From: a virus
DNA length: 37,172 bases
Direction: 5' to 3' (one strand)
Virus record (IMG/VR): IMGVR_UViG_3300025890_000057
Span: 1-37,172 of that record
This document shows, piece by piece, positions 6,499 through 14,352 of this stretch; within the stretch, counting starts at the first letter, position 1, and every line of letters begins with the position of its first letter. A program made the position numbers and the translations under genes. The notes beneath the pieces were generated by a model that was not told where the DNA came from, ran no database searches, and was given only the letters and a program-made list of their open reading frames with translations.

Positions 6499-7221
6499 CT
6501 AATTTCCCAATCCAAATTTATCTAGTACGTTTGACAGAACTCCACCCAAAGGATTGTTCGGGGGCGAGAACGATTCTGCTTTCCAATCTTTATATGTAAA
6601 GCTTACAGTTATTTCTAGAACTTGGTCTGTGGCATCATCCGACAATTCTATCGCGGTAATAGAAGTCGGATAAGCATCAATCAAAGTGCATTCATATACA
6701 ATAGCATCCGCCGTTAACTTGTTAAAATCTAATTTTCCGCTGGCAAGATTCAGAGGACCCAAAGAAGGCAATCGATTTCTAATTTCACTTGGTATTGAAG
6801 ACTTTACTTCAAATAGTTGTCTGTTCAGAAAACCAAGCCCAAACGATTTTCTTAATAATGAAATGGTAATGTCTTTTGCGTAATCTCTGTAATACCCCAC
6901 TTCATAGCTGTTATGGTCTACAATCTGATTCTGCCATGTATCAAAGTAATCTTTCACGTAAGGATTATTAAGCATTCGAAACGTCATTGTTATATCTTGA
7001 GAAGCAAACCCGTTCACTATATTGGCCGTGGTTAATCCGATTTGTCTAGCAGTCACATTTAATTGTCGGGCAGGCAGCTGTAGTCCTTTACACAATAGGT
7101 TTAAATCCTTTGTATTTGCCCTTGGGTCTATTGGCGGCAGTCTTACTTTGAATAGATTTCCTCTAGCGAACCCATTCCCAGCGGACACAGCACTTTTTAT
7201 ATCTTCAATACTGTATGACAT
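6499..7221 (-). CDS. 54: Baseplate tail tube initiator gp54 (gp19-fold)
   Basis: The N-terminal FARGNLFKVRLPPID, then LLCKGLQLPARQL, the block NGFASQDITMTFRMLNNPYV, and the C-terminal ITVSFTYKDW are characteristic of the tail tube protein superfamily (gp19-like). In T4, gp48 and gp54 form the two lowest rings on which gp19 polymerises. At 240 residues it is longer than gp19 (163) and shorter than T4 gp54 (320). gp48 is recognised separately at 8385, and gp19 normally lies with the sheath and head genes, so gp54 is the best fit. The start overlaps the preceding stop (TAATG), with AAGGAAAAAG upstream. An alternative is another tube-like protein of the same fold. Confidence 0.65.
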   Translation of the reverse strand: MSYSIEDIKSAVSAGNGFARGNLFKVRLPPIDPRANTKDLNLLCKGLQLPARQLNVTARQIGLTTANIVNGFASQDITMTFRMLNNPYVKDYFDTWQNQIVDHNSYEVGYYRDYAKDITISLLRKSFGLGFLNRQLFEVKSSIPSEIRNRLPSLGPLNLASGKLDFNKLTADAIVYECTLIDAYPTSITAIELSDDATDQVLEITVSFTYKDWKAESFSPPNNPLGGVLSNVLDKFGLGN

Positions 7222-7805
7222 TATATCTTTTTCCTTGAATCCGAATAGACTTTATTTTTATTTGCTCCTTCCCATTGAGCAGTGGGTAAAAACACAGCAA
7301 TCTCATACTCTGGGGCGCTTACTTTAGCGAACTGACTTCTAACCTGCGAATTCAGATAATGTTTAAAACAAGGAGCAAAGTATTTCATCTTAGAAGCTCT
7401 CTTGAGCATTTTATACGACAGATTAAATTTGGTTGATTCGTCATATCTAGAATTATTGGTTATATCTAACAAGGAATCCAAGAATTTTGCTCTCAACACC
7501 GGCGGAAGGTAATGCAAGTTTAAACCATAGAAACCGCCTTCAGCCGGTCCTGCGACAATTGTTAATGGAAATTTGTCATAGTAAGGTAATGTATCTTTAT
7601 TCTTTGCTTCATAAAAATACATGTACATATGTCCAACAATTTCGCTACCAGTTTTCTTAATAGGGTCTTCGTTCATAAGAGCTTTCCGGTCGATTCTACG
7701 AAGGTCGGCTGCTTTTTTCTGAAACCACGCTCTAGACTCTCGGGTGCGAGGAGTTATACCGGCGCGAAACGCTTGTAATTCTAATTTATTAAATAGGCTT
7801 GACAT
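7221..7805 (-). CDS. 2: DNA end protector-like protein gp2
   Basis: T4 gp2 binds the ends of packaged DNA, protects them from RecBCD and completes the head. This 194-residue protein shows the block VGHMYMYFYEAKNKDTLPYY, followed by DKFPLTIVAGP and GFYGLNLHYLPPVLRA, and a C-terminal FLPTAQWEGANK. I associate this pattern with the proteins called DNA end protector in cyanophage-like T4 relatives. It sits directly after gp4, matching the T4 order 2-4-53. No Shine-Dalgarno is obvious; a late-promoter-like CATAAATA ends seven bases before the ATG, so the mRNA may be nearly leaderless. Assignment is from remembered family pattern and synteny, so moderate. Confidence 0.6.
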   Translation of the reverse strand: MSSLFNKLELQAFRAGITPRTRESRAWFQKKAADLRRIDRKALMNEDPIKKTGSEIVGHMYMYFYEAKNKDTLPYYDKFPLTIVAGPAEGGFYGLNLHYLPPVLRAKFLDSLLDITNNSRYDESTKFNLSYKMLKRASKMKYFAPCFKHYLNSQVRSQFAKVSAPEYEIAVFLPTAQWEGANKNKVYSDSRKKI

Positions 7806-7811
7806 AAGACT

Positions 7812-7819
7812 TATTTATG
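7812..7819 (-). promoter_or_regulatory. Possible late promoter CATAAATA upstream of gp2-like gene
   Basis: It matches seven of eight bases of the T4 late octamer on the minus strand. With the usual distance, transcription would start within a base or two of the gp2-like ATG at 7805, leaving essentially no leader. The same seven-base spacing occurs at gp25. Confidence 0.35.
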
Positions 7820-7848
7820 CTGATTGAATCTAATAATAAAAACCTTTT

Positions 7849-8340
7849 TCACTTTTTCTTTTTCCTTGAGTATTTGGGCATAGGTTTTATTTTCTTAAAT
7901 GGTTTTGGTAAAATCCCCATAAGCCGCAGTTCTATTTCGGTCCAAATCTCGAAACTCCATTTTCGGTCTTTACAGTACTGTGTGGCGGCTTCCCATTTGT
8001 TTTGATTTTTAACGTAAGTGAATCCCTCAGTAATGTATTTTTTTGTCCTAGTCGGGCCTTTAGGTGGCAATGTTTCTTTATGCGGTTTGACTTCAATCAG
8101 CGAAGTCTGCCCGCTTTTCCAAGTTACGACAAAGTCTGGAAAGTAACGATGAATCCTTTTGTCTGCCTCATATAAGTAAGGAATAATAATTTCTTCACTT
8201 GACCATTGTATTATATCAGAGCTGTTGTCGAAGAATTGCATGCAATTTTTCTCCCAACCACTTCGATACACAACGTTGGTAAAATCACCTTTATATTTGC
8301 TGGTGTTTTTTACTTTGTATTTTCCTTTATAAGTCTGCAT
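7849..8340 (-). CDS. 4: Head completion protein gp4
   Basis: gp4 acts on the filled head before tail joining. The 163-residue sequence aligns along its length with T4 gp4 (150 residues): VKNTSKYKGDFTNVVYRSGWEK against VPKNISKYRGDP..ITYRSNWEK, then IIQWSSEEIIIPY, RYFPDFVV, IEVKPHKETLPP, and WEAATQYCKDRKWSFEIWTE with the final LMGI. The conserved Asp and the IEVKP block have the D...ExK look of a PD-(D/E)xK nuclease, which suggests DNA trimming at packaging; that is inference. The C-terminus is a Lys-rich tail. It is the first gene of the minus-strand operon and faces gp48 across a 44-base divergent promoter region. Confidence 0.9.
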   Translation of the reverse strand: MQTYKGKYKVKNTSKYKGDFTNVVYRSGWEKNCMQFFDNSSDIIQWSSEEIIIPYLYEADKRIHRYFPDFVVTWKSGQTSLIEVKPHKETLPPKGPTRTKKYITEGFTYVKNQNKWEAATQYCKDRKWSFEIWTEIELRLMGILPKPFKKIKPMPKYSRKKKK

Positions 8341-8348
8341 AGAATGGC

Positions 8349-8356
8349 TATAAATA
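8349..8356 (+). promoter_or_regulatory. T4-type late promoter TATAAATA for gp48 operon
   Basis: A perfect late octamer lies 28 bases before the gp48 ATG at 8385, which would give a leader of about 23 bases. It is in the gap between divergent gp4 and gp48, the expected place for a structural operon promoter read by gp55/gp33/gp45. Confidence 0.75.
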
Positions 8357-8365
8357 GTTTAATAG

Positions 8366-8373
8366 TATTTATT
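8366..8373 (-). promoter_or_regulatory. Possible divergent late promoter AATAAATA for gp4 operon
   Basis: The minus strand reads AATAAATA, one base from the late consensus, placed to start transcription about 20 bases before the gp4 ATG at 8340. It faces the plus-strand octamer at 8349-8356. Confidence 0.4.
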
Positions 8374-8384
8374 TGGATTTTAAA

Positions 8385-9446
8385 ATGTCGCAAGAAAGCG
8401 TAGAGATATCAAAACCAGATATTTCGAAAAAAACACAAGGGCAATCTACTGAAGTAGTTATAAAAACTCCGCAGAAGTATCGTTTTCCTTTGCGCGATCA
8501 AGACGACTATAAAGGGAAAGTAACATTCAAAGTTATTGAGGTTGAAGGAATCACTCCTTCTATTTTTAAATCATTAGAAAATTTAGACACCTCTGATATA
8601 ATTAATAGGTTCACTGGTCTATTCTCTTCCGAAGAAGAAACGCCAACGAAAGAAGAAGCTAAAGAAGGCCGAGACGCTTTAGAAGGTAAAAATAATACAA
8701 CTCAATCATATGAAAACGTTGAAGCACAAAAAACATATGGTGATGTAGTAACATTATATCTTCCTGGATCCTTTGCTATCAGAGACGCAGTTACTTACGA
8801 TAACGTCAACCTCGGAATGATCGGCGGCGCAGTTGAAGCAGTGGGACAGGCAGGAGGTTCAATCGCACAAGGTGTGGGCGCTGCTGCAAAAGGCGGAGTC
8901 GAAAGCTTCATTGACGCGTTTCGAGGCGGTGCAGGTGCAGATGCAGCTAGTGTTGCTATTAGCAAAGTTGCGTCTATGGGGGGCGCTGGCGTTGGTGGAG
9001 CAGTACAATCTCTCACAAGAACAACAGTAAATCCAAACACTAGGTCGATATTCTCAAGCGTTCCGATGAGAGAGTTTCCATTTACATTTAAACTTCTCGC
9101 GTCATCTCCTCAAGAAGCAGAAGAAATAAAGAAGATTGTTAAGACGTTTCGAAGAGAATTATATCCAGGAACTATTTCGGCACCATTACCTGGAGAACTG
9201 GGAGTTTCTATCCCAATTGGGTATAGAATGCCGAACTTATTTGAAATTAAAATGACCTATGACGAAAAGCCAATTTATACCGGAATACAAGACGCTTACC
9301 TCCGAGACGTTCTCGTCTCATATAACCAAAACGGTGCGGCGTTTCATAATGTTAAAGGAAAGGTGGCGCCAGTTGAGGTTGAAATAACGTTGTCGTTTAT
9401 TGAAGCAAGAACAATGACTAGAGAACTTATTGAGGAAGGATTTTAA
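8385..9446 (+). CDS. 48: Baseplate tail tube cap gp48
   Basis: gp48 caps the baseplate hub and starts the tail tube. Characteristic blocks are TYGDVVTLYLPGSFAIRD near the middle, a Gly/Ala-rich insertion (about residues 145-210), then VNPNTRSIFSSVPMREFPFT, EAEEIKKIVKTFRRELYPG, IPIGYRMPNLFEIKM and a C-terminal EVEITLSFIEARTMTRELI. The length of 353 residues is close to T4 gp48 (364). I start it at the ATG at 8385; a TTG four codons upstream is in frame but less likely, being nearer the expected transcript start. It ends TAATG with gp53. The Gly/Ala insertion is low complexity and probably a flexible loop. Confidence 0.85.
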   Translation: MSQESVEISKPDISKKTQGQSTEVVIKTPQKYRFPLRDQDDYKGKVTFKVIEVEGITPSIFKSLENLDTSDIINRFTGLFSSEEETPTKEEAKEGRDALEGKNNTTQSYENVEAQKTYGDVVTLYLPGSFAIRDAVTYDNVNLGMIGGAVEAVGQAGGSIAQGVGAAAKGGVESFIDAFRGGAGADAASVAISKVASMGGAGVGGAVQSLTRTTVNPNTRSIFSSVPMREFPFTFKLLASSPQEAEEIKKIVKTFRRELYPGTISAPLPGELGVSIPIGYRMPNLFEIKMTYDEKPIYTGIQDAYLRDVLVSYNQNGAAFHNVKGKVAPVEVEITLSFIEARTMTRELIEEGF

Positions 9447-10267
9447 TGGCGTATTTTAAGAACTTTCCGATAATAAAATATAAATTCGGTAACAACGAAG
9501 AAAGCGTATTTTACAAAGATGCTAGTGTGTATGTTGATCTTATCGATCAAGTAGCAGATAATGTTTCGTATTACGCAAGCTTTAATATCCTCGATGGAGA
9601 AAGACCGGACACGCTGTCATATAAATTATATGGTACCTCTGACTACTATTGGACTTTCTTTTTGCTCAATGAAAAGTTAAGAGAGTCTGGCTGGCCTTTA
9701 TCTCATGGAAAGGTTTATGAATTTGTTGAAGAAGCATATTCAAATTATGCTATTCAGTTAGACGGCGCGGGATCTTTAAACACAGGCGGAATCGTCAAAA
9801 ATTATCTTGCTTCTGATACAGTGCTCGCACAAACGTTTCCTATAGGAGGCAATGTTTTGTTGAATGATATTTCTGCTAATGTAGCAAATGCGAAAATTGT
9901 TAGTAAAAATTTAGATATCGGTCAAATGATTCTTCGCTTTGTTAGTGGAGACGTGACAGTTATGACGAACATCAATGAAATTACATACAATGATGGCGTT
10001 AATATTTTTTCAGCAGGGGCGTCGTACGGTACCAATTTTTTTAACAATGTTGTGGAATATAACTCTCCGGCTTACTATACGAATTCTTTGGAAGCGCGGG
10101 TAGACATAGACCCGTATGATATAGCAACATCAACTGGGCCGCTTATTCCGATCACCTATCAAGAGAAACTCATTAGCTATAATGATGACCTGAAGATAAT
10201 TAAGATACTTAAACAAGACGCTATTTCTAATATTGTTTCTGAATTTAATAGACTGGTGAAAGGATAA
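9446..10267 (+). CDS. 53: Baseplate wedge protein gp53
   Basis: gp53 joins wedges to the hub. The family hallmark is present near residues 49-78: GERPDTLSYKLYGTSDYYWT then FFLLNE and GWPLS, matching T4 RPEELANAIYGNPQLYWVLL. The C-terminal helix LKIIKILKQDAISNIVSEFN corresponds to the T4 end KIIAKSDINSFMNDL. At 273 residues it is longer than T4 gp53 (196), with an insertion of beta-rich sequence (about residues 115-210). A strong GAGGAAGGA lies before the ATG, which overlaps the gp48 stop by one base. Confidence 0.9.
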   Translation: MAYFKNFPIIKYKFGNNEESVFYKDASVYVDLIDQVADNVSYYASFNILDGERPDTLSYKLYGTSDYYWTFFLLNEKLRESGWPLSHGKVYEFVEEAYSNYAIQLDGAGSLNTGGIVKNYLASDTVLAQTFPIGGNVLLNDISANVANAKIVSKNLDIGQMILRFVSGDVTVMTNINEITYNDGVNIFSAGASYGTNFFNNVVEYNSPAYYTNSLEARVDIDPYDIATSTGPLIPITYQEKLISYNDDLKIIKILKQDAISNIVSEFNRLVKG

Positions 10268-10268
10268 A

Positions 10269-11606
10269 ATGGCTGACGCCCCAAACAATCAAAAATTCAC
10301 CTTATCTGAAGCGATTATTTCTTCAGATAGATTTGGCTCTGATGATGAGATCGAATGTGCTCGGCTTATTTACGAATTAACTCTTTTCGAATCATTAGAC
10401 AATCCTTACGTGTCTGGTATGGTCGCATTAGTCGACGATAAAAGTATATTCGGATCAATCAACTTTTCAGGTACAGAAAGGATCACTATTCGAATACAGC
10501 CAATATCAGGTGGCGAAACTTTTATCGACAAAACATTTATTATGATCAAAATGGCAGAGACTGTTCGAGGGTCAAATGATGCTGATGTCATTCTGTTTAA
10601 TCTCTTAGAACCACATGCTTATTTTAATTCTCTAAGAACATTGTCCCGAGCATATACTGGTTCTATAGAAACAATTGTCTCTCAAATATTAAATGGCGAG
10701 CTCAAGAAAAAAGTCGACGTTTCATATCTGACAAAAGAAACAACCGCACAAGGTGTTCGTAAGTTCATTGTTCCTTATATGACTCCGTTAGACGCTTGCA
10801 GAATGTTAATTGATCGAGCTACCACAACAAACGGTTCTCCTACATTTTTATACTCGTCAGTCTATGATAACAATATTCGTATGGGCGACCTTGACAAAAT
10901 GCTTCAACAACCTGCGTTTAATGAAGAATCGCCGTTTGTTTTTTCTCAGGCAAAAAGCAATGCTTCTAGTCCTACTGACGAATTTACAAAATCAACAACA
11001 GTCAAAGAGTATGTACGTAAAGATCAAGAAGACACTTTAGATCAAATTATGGCTGGCGGCGTTGGCGCGTTCTATACTAATACAGACATTGGTACTGGAA
11101 TTTCTTTTCGCTCCCATGTCTCGATTAAGAAAAATATAGAAACATTAAAAAATGCAGGTGTTCTGAAAAAAGACGCCCAACAGGTTATATTTGACGAGTC
11201 TTTAAAATATCTAGACAGAAATGCTGACGAATACAATGCTCAGTTTTTTCATCAGGTAAATTCATCACTAACCTATAATCAAATTAAAAGTTATCATGAC
11301 GCCGCTTCTGGTGAAGACTTCTTACTTAAGATTAAAAAACACCAGATTGAACAAGCGTTATATAAGAATGTGATTAAGTTTTCGATTCCAGGAACTGCTT
11401 TTTTTATGGCCAAAGCAACCGTTGGTGACATTTGTAGGTTTAGAGTATTAAAAAACATATCTCAGGATAAAGAAAATCCAAAAGACCTATTTGACGAAAA
11501 GGGTTCTGGTGATTTCCTCGTCCACTCATTACGACACACATTTAGACAAACAGACCATAATGTTTCGATGGAAGTTTGTAGGTTGAATCGACGTAAGGTG
11601 ATATAG
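10269..11606 (+). CDS. 27: Putative baseplate hub subunit, gp27-like
   Basis: In T4 a gp27 trimer forms the cup that holds the gp5 spike and links it to the tube. This 445-residue protein lies directly before the gp5 OB-fold gene, as expected for gp27, and has the beta-rich N-terminal half with YVSGMVALVDDKSIFGSINF, ITIRIQPISG and a phage-tail-protein-like block VPYMTPLDACRMLIDRATT. The C-terminal LVHSLRHTFRQTDHNVSMEV resembles the end of related hub proteins. T4 gp27 is 391 residues. Sequence similarity to T4 itself is not obvious to me, so the call rests on synteny, length and hub-like blocks. AAGGATAAA precedes the ATG. Confidence 0.65.
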   Translation: MADAPNNQKFTLSEAIISSDRFGSDDEIECARLIYELTLFESLDNPYVSGMVALVDDKSIFGSINFSGTERITIRIQPISGGETFIDKTFIMIKMAETVRGSNDADVILFNLLEPHAYFNSLRTLSRAYTGSIETIVSQILNGELKKKVDVSYLTKETTAQGVRKFIVPYMTPLDACRMLIDRATTTNGSPTFLYSSVYDNNIRMGDLDKMLQQPAFNEESPFVFSQAKSNASSPTDEFTKSTTVKEYVRKDQEDTLDQIMAGGVGAFYTNTDIGTGISFRSHVSIKKNIETLKNAGVLKKDAQQVIFDESLKYLDRNADEYNAQFFHQVNSSLTYNQIKSYHDAASGEDFLLKIKKHQIEQALYKNVIKFSIPGTAFFMAKATVGDICRFRVLKNISQDKENPKDLFDEKGSGDFLVHSLRHTFRQTDHNVSMEVCRLNRRKVI

Positions 11607-12481
11607 TGGATAACGCAATACCAAGAAAATATTATGGTGACGATATCCGTTGGTTCATTGGAGTCGTAGTTAACGCAACGCCTCCTCCTATTCTACAGGG
11701 TAGAGTTAAAGTGCGAATTCACGGTGTACACAATCCTTCGACAGGAGAAATACAAGAAAGTGATTTGCCTTGGGCACAGGTGTTAATCCCTACAACAGAA
11801 GGAGGAGTCTCTGGTATTGGGGCTGTTCCAGGAATACTTCCTGGAGCTTCTGTTTTTGGTTATTTCTTAGACGGAAAATCATCACAACTGCCCGTTATAT
11901 TGGGATCGTTTCCAAGAATAGAATTCCCTAATGCAGTGCAAAAACGAGTAAATTCTGCTAATCAATCAGAAGATGAATTAGAATACGATCAAGAAAGAGA
12001 ACAAAACTTTATTGAATCGTCAGTAATGATTGATGATGAGTTTCAAAAGGGAAATGTTTCTCGAAGAAGAAGCCAAGCTATAAAATTTTTCATAGACAAC
12101 GGGTATCGCCCAATACACGCCGCAGCTTTGGCTGGTATTATTGAAGCGGTTTCGGGTTTCGCTATCTACGAGATTGACTCTAAAGAAAATGAACAAGGGT
12201 TGATAAAGTGGTCACAAAACGAAGGTAATCGGTTTAAAGGTCTAATAGAGTTTTCTAAAAATTATCAGAAAACAAAAAGCTGGAAATCTTATTCAATTCA
12301 GCTTCAATTTATTTTATATGAATTGCGCAATACTCAGAATAGAGCTAATGTCAAACTTCTACAAACAACTTCTATAGAAAAAGCGGTAGAGGCAATTGCT
12401 AAATATTACAGTAAAAACTCTACAAACACAAACGAAGCAGTAAAGTTTGCAGAGAGAGCTTATGATGGGGCGTTAGAATGA
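11606..12481 (+). CDS. 5: gp5 N-terminal half: OB-fold hub with degenerate tail lysozyme domain
   Basis: Residues 1-115 are the gp5 OB fold (YYGDDIRWFIGVVVNATPPP, GRVKVRIHGVHNPSTGEI, LPWAQVLIPTTEGG, LDGKSSQLPVILGSFPR), which sits on gp27 at the head of the spike. Residues about 153-245 look like a phage tail lysozyme domain: FFIDNGYRPIHAAALAGIIE, QGLIKWSQNEGNRFKGLIEF, and a later QLQFILYELRN. In that family the motif before SGF normally ends in the catalytic Glu (ESGF); here residue 182 is Val (AVSGF). The protein stops at 291 residues with no needle, which lies two genes downstream. The GTG start overlaps the previous stop by one base. Confidence 0.8.
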   Translation: MDNAIPRKYYGDDIRWFIGVVVNATPPPILQGRVKVRIHGVHNPSTGEIQESDLPWAQVLIPTTEGGVSGIGAVPGILPGASVFGYFLDGKSSQLPVILGSFPRIEFPNAVQKRVNSANQSEDELEYDQEREQNFIESSVMIDDEFQKGNVSRRRSQAIKFFIDNGYRPIHAAALAGIIEAVSGFAIYEIDSKENEQGLIKWSQNEGNRFKGLIEFSKNYQKTKSWKSYSIQLQFILYELRNTQNRANVKLLQTTSIEKAVEAIAKYYSKNSTNTNEAVKFAERAYDGALE

Positions 12482-14352
12482 CAGCAAGTAAAGAACAGGT
12501 CAAAGATCAAATAACCGGTCTTGCAAATAAAATCAGTTATGATGGCGTTAACGCTCAAGCAAAGACTGCGACGGCACAAAAGAAAAACGCGGTTCAAACT
12601 GCTGTTGGTAATAAAGTCGGTGAGGTCAAAGGTGGGGTGCAGAGTATCAGCGCGAAAGCTGAAGATGTTTCTAATAAACTGAACAGCGCACCAGTTGAAG
12701 GTTTGGTGACAGACGGTGTATCGTCTATCAAAGGTTCAATAGATGATACTCTTTCTGCAGAGACTAATATATTATCTTCTACTTTTGGAACCAAATTAGA
12801 ACTGACTTGGACAGATCCGGACGAAGATGGTAATGTAAGAGTTAGAAGTAGTTCTTTGGTTGCAGACACCAATTCGTCTCTGAGTTCACTTATAACTTCC
12901 ATATCTGGTCTTGGCGCTGGCAAGCCAGACCTTTCAGGGTTTGCTCAAGAAATAGTTACAAACGCTTCACCAGAAGGGCTTGTAAGTTCGCTTAATAATA
13001 TCAAAGGAACAGTTGCAGGGTTTCCTGACTTAGCAACTGTTAATGCGCTTTCACAAAAAGCAAACGACACAGTTTCAGCTATAACAGCAAAAATAAATGC
13101 TGCTACTGAATTTGTTAATGCTCCAAATGTAAACTCAGGAGACTCTGCTGGTAATTTTACCTACGCATTTCCAAATGATTCTGCAGACGTTAACATAACA
13201 AATGTGACCATGCAACAGACTTATGATGGGTTTACTTTAGAAACAGGGCGCGCCGTTACTGACGCTCAGACTTTAGTAGACAAAGCGATTAGCATCGACG
13301 AAAATGCGCTTAAAACAGATTTATCGGGCCTTAAAGATAACATAGTCTCGGGCGCGTCAATTTTCTCTGATTTACAAACAGTCGTGAGCGCAGTGACCGA
13401 TGTAGGCCAAAAAGGATTAGATTATATCGTTTCCGCCCTACAAGCCATTTCGCCTTCTTCTAACGGCTTGATACAAGGATTTGTTACAGACCTCAATCAA
13501 GAAGCACAAAATTTACAAAAAGATTATCCTGAATTGACAGACGAAGAGGCCAAAAAGGTTGTTGAACTTTCTCAAGGAAATAAATCTGATCAAGATAAAG
13601 CGACAGAAATTGTTCAAAATAAAACAAAACAACCACCAAACGCCGTTCGAGCTAGACTGTTAAAAGTCAACACGACAATTGCAGGAACAACTGTTGTTGA
13701 TAATGAAAATTCGGCGTTTACCAATCCGTTTTCTTTTGAAAGAAATGATTGGAACGACGGGCAAGGTAGTCAGAGTTTCTCTTATATAAACACCGTTGAA
13801 GAACTAGAAGCAGAGTTGAGAACCTCTACAAGAGACATTACAGAGGTTGTAGTGCATTGGACAGAAACGTTTACCAATAAAAACATTGGTTCAGAAGAAA
13901 TTAACTCAACTCACATTGGTTTAGGAATAAAGGGCATTGGTTATCATTATGTGATTCGTAGGGATGGTTCTTTGCAAAGGGGTCGACCCCTTTCGAATCA
14001 AGGAGAGCATTCTTCTGTAAACGATCATGACGAGTTTTCAATAGGACTGGTGTTTGTTGGCGGTTTTAATTGTTCTTCTGGAACGCCTAATCCTGAATCG
14101 TTTTTGTCTTCACAATCATTGACCCGCGCGCAGATGACTACTTTCGAACAATTCTGTCGAGCATTCTATAAGAAATATCCTGGAGGTCAAGTCCTTGGCC
14201 ATAATGACATTGACTCAACGGAGCTAGATCCAGGGTTTGATGTTATTGATTACTGCAAAGATGTTTTTGGTAAAGAGTCTATATTTTCAGATCCAACGTC
14301 TCAAGGACCCTTTAAACCGAGCGACTTAGTCAAACAAAAGGTGGTATTATGA
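12478..14352 (+). CDS. Hub-associated protein with C-terminal T7-lysozyme-type amidase
   Basis: The C-terminal part (about residues 445-610) is an N-acetylmuramoyl-L-alanine amidase of the T7 lysozyme/AmpD fold, cutting the amide between MurNAc and the peptide. Visible are EVVVHWTET (H460), GYHYVIRRDGSLQRGRP (Y489, H490), SIGLVFVGGFN, and GHNDIDSTELDPGFD (H575, D584). H460, H575 and D584 fit the zinc ligands of AmpD. The usual catalytic Lys two residues before the last ligand is Glu (E582). The first 400 residues are Ser/Thr/Ala-rich with coiled-coil character and no recognised domain. It overlaps both neighbours by four bases (ATGA), inside the gp5 gene cluster, so it probably supplies the cell-wall-cutting activity of the tail tip. 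Confidence 0.85.
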   Translation: MTASKEQVKDQITGLANKISYDGVNAQAKTATAQKKNAVQTAVGNKVGEVKGGVQSISAKAEDVSNKLNSAPVEGLVTDGVSSIKGSIDDTLSAETNILSSTFGTKLELTWTDPDEDGNVRVRSSSLVADTNSSLSSLITSISGLGAGKPDLSGFAQEIVTNASPEGLVSSLNNIKGTVAGFPDLATVNALSQKANDTVSAITAKINAATEFVNAPNVNSGDSAGNFTYAFPNDSADVNITNVTMQQTYDGFTLETGRAVTDAQTLVDKAISIDENALKTDLSGLKDNIVSGASIFSDLQTVVSAVTDVGQKGLDYIVSALQAISPSSNGLIQGFVTDLNQEAQNLQKDYPELTDEEAKKVVELSQGNKSDQDKATEIVQNKTKQPPNAVRARLLKVNTTIAGTTVVDNENSAFTNPFSFERNDWNDGQGSQSFSYINTVEELEAELRTSTRDITEVVVHWTETFTNKNIGSEEINSTHIGLGIKGIGYHYVIRRDGSLQRGRPLSNQGEHSSVNDHDEFSIGLVFVGGFNCSSGTPNPESFLSSQSLTRAQMTTFEQFCRAFYKKYPGGQVLGHNDIDSTELDPGFDVIDYCKDVFGKESIFSDPTSQGPFKPSDLVKQKVVL

